Shown here piece by piece: positions 6,017-6,047 of a stretch of 6,047 bases of DNA. The notes beneath the pieces were generated by a model. It had not been told where the DNA came from. It ran no database searches and saw nothing but the letters and a program-made list of their open reading frames with translations. Each line of letters starts with the position of its first letter. Position 1 is the first letter of the stretch. Both the position numbers and the translations under genes were made by a program. Source of the stretch: an uncultured Prevotellaceae bacterium (lineage in GTDB: Bacteria > Bacteroidota > Bacteroidia > Bacteroidales > Bacteroidaceae); contig OMTC01000212.1 of NCBI GenBank assembly GCA_900313845.1, positions 1 to 6,047 on the forward strand, read 5' to 3'.

Positions 6017-6047
6017 CTTCTGTCAATCCTACGTTTGGTTCATTGTT
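6003..6047 (-). CDS. Possible C-terminal end of a gene running off the right edge
   Basis: The minus strand from the window edge reads NNEPNVGLTEDGSI followed by TAA at 6003-6005. If real, this gene overlaps the 6016 start of the next gene by 14 nt and would form an operon with it. Fourteen codons are too few to show coding; the other two frames stop at once or within six codons. Confidence 0.22.
   Translation of the reverse strand, partial: NNEPNVGLTEDGSI

Overview
The window reads as chromosomal DNA from a Bacteroidota bacterium, most likely a Prevotella-like member of the Bacteroidales. The reasons are the minus-strand gene order trpB-trpE-trpG-trpD typical of that phylum, one good Bacteroidota-type promoter (TTG, 19 bp, TAnnTTTG), AT-rich spacers with little Shine-Dalgarno sequence, and protein wording close to what I know of Bacteroidales Trp enzymes. 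The genus is inference. All recognised genes lie on the minus strand, so transcription runs from high to low coordinates.

Right part (about 4737-6047): a gene of unknown function (5444-6016) ends in a clear intrinsic terminator. A promoter whose -33 element lies inside the terminator stem follows directly and drives a second unknown gene (4737-5266). As given, that second gene is split into two overlapping frames by what looks like one lost base. The extreme right edge may hold the last 14 codons of another minus-strand gene.

Middle and left (251-4581): the tryptophan genes. trpB (tryptophan synthase beta), trpE (anthranilate synthase component I) and trpG (its glutaminase) are intact, with all the active-site motifs I looked for. 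trpE and trpG overlap by one base (TGATG). trpD (anthranilate phosphoribosyltransferase) is broken: about 41 nt are missing near codon 41 and the frame changes, so chorismate could be turned into anthranilate but this copy could not carry anthranilate further. trpC, trpF and trpA are not in the window.

The spacers carry most of the non-gene structure. There are three G/C-rich REP-like hairpins with a directional G-rich tail (one between trpE and trpB, two side by side upstream of trpB), a perfect 14-bp tandem repeat over the trpG stop codon, and an imperfect inverted repeat of about 115 nt, centred on CATAGC-GA-GCTATG, downstream of trpD. I see no CRISPR array, tRNA, rRNA, transposase or convincing new defence system. 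The points most worth a second look are the broken trpD, the repeats within the operon, the terminator-promoter overlap and the two unrecognised genes.
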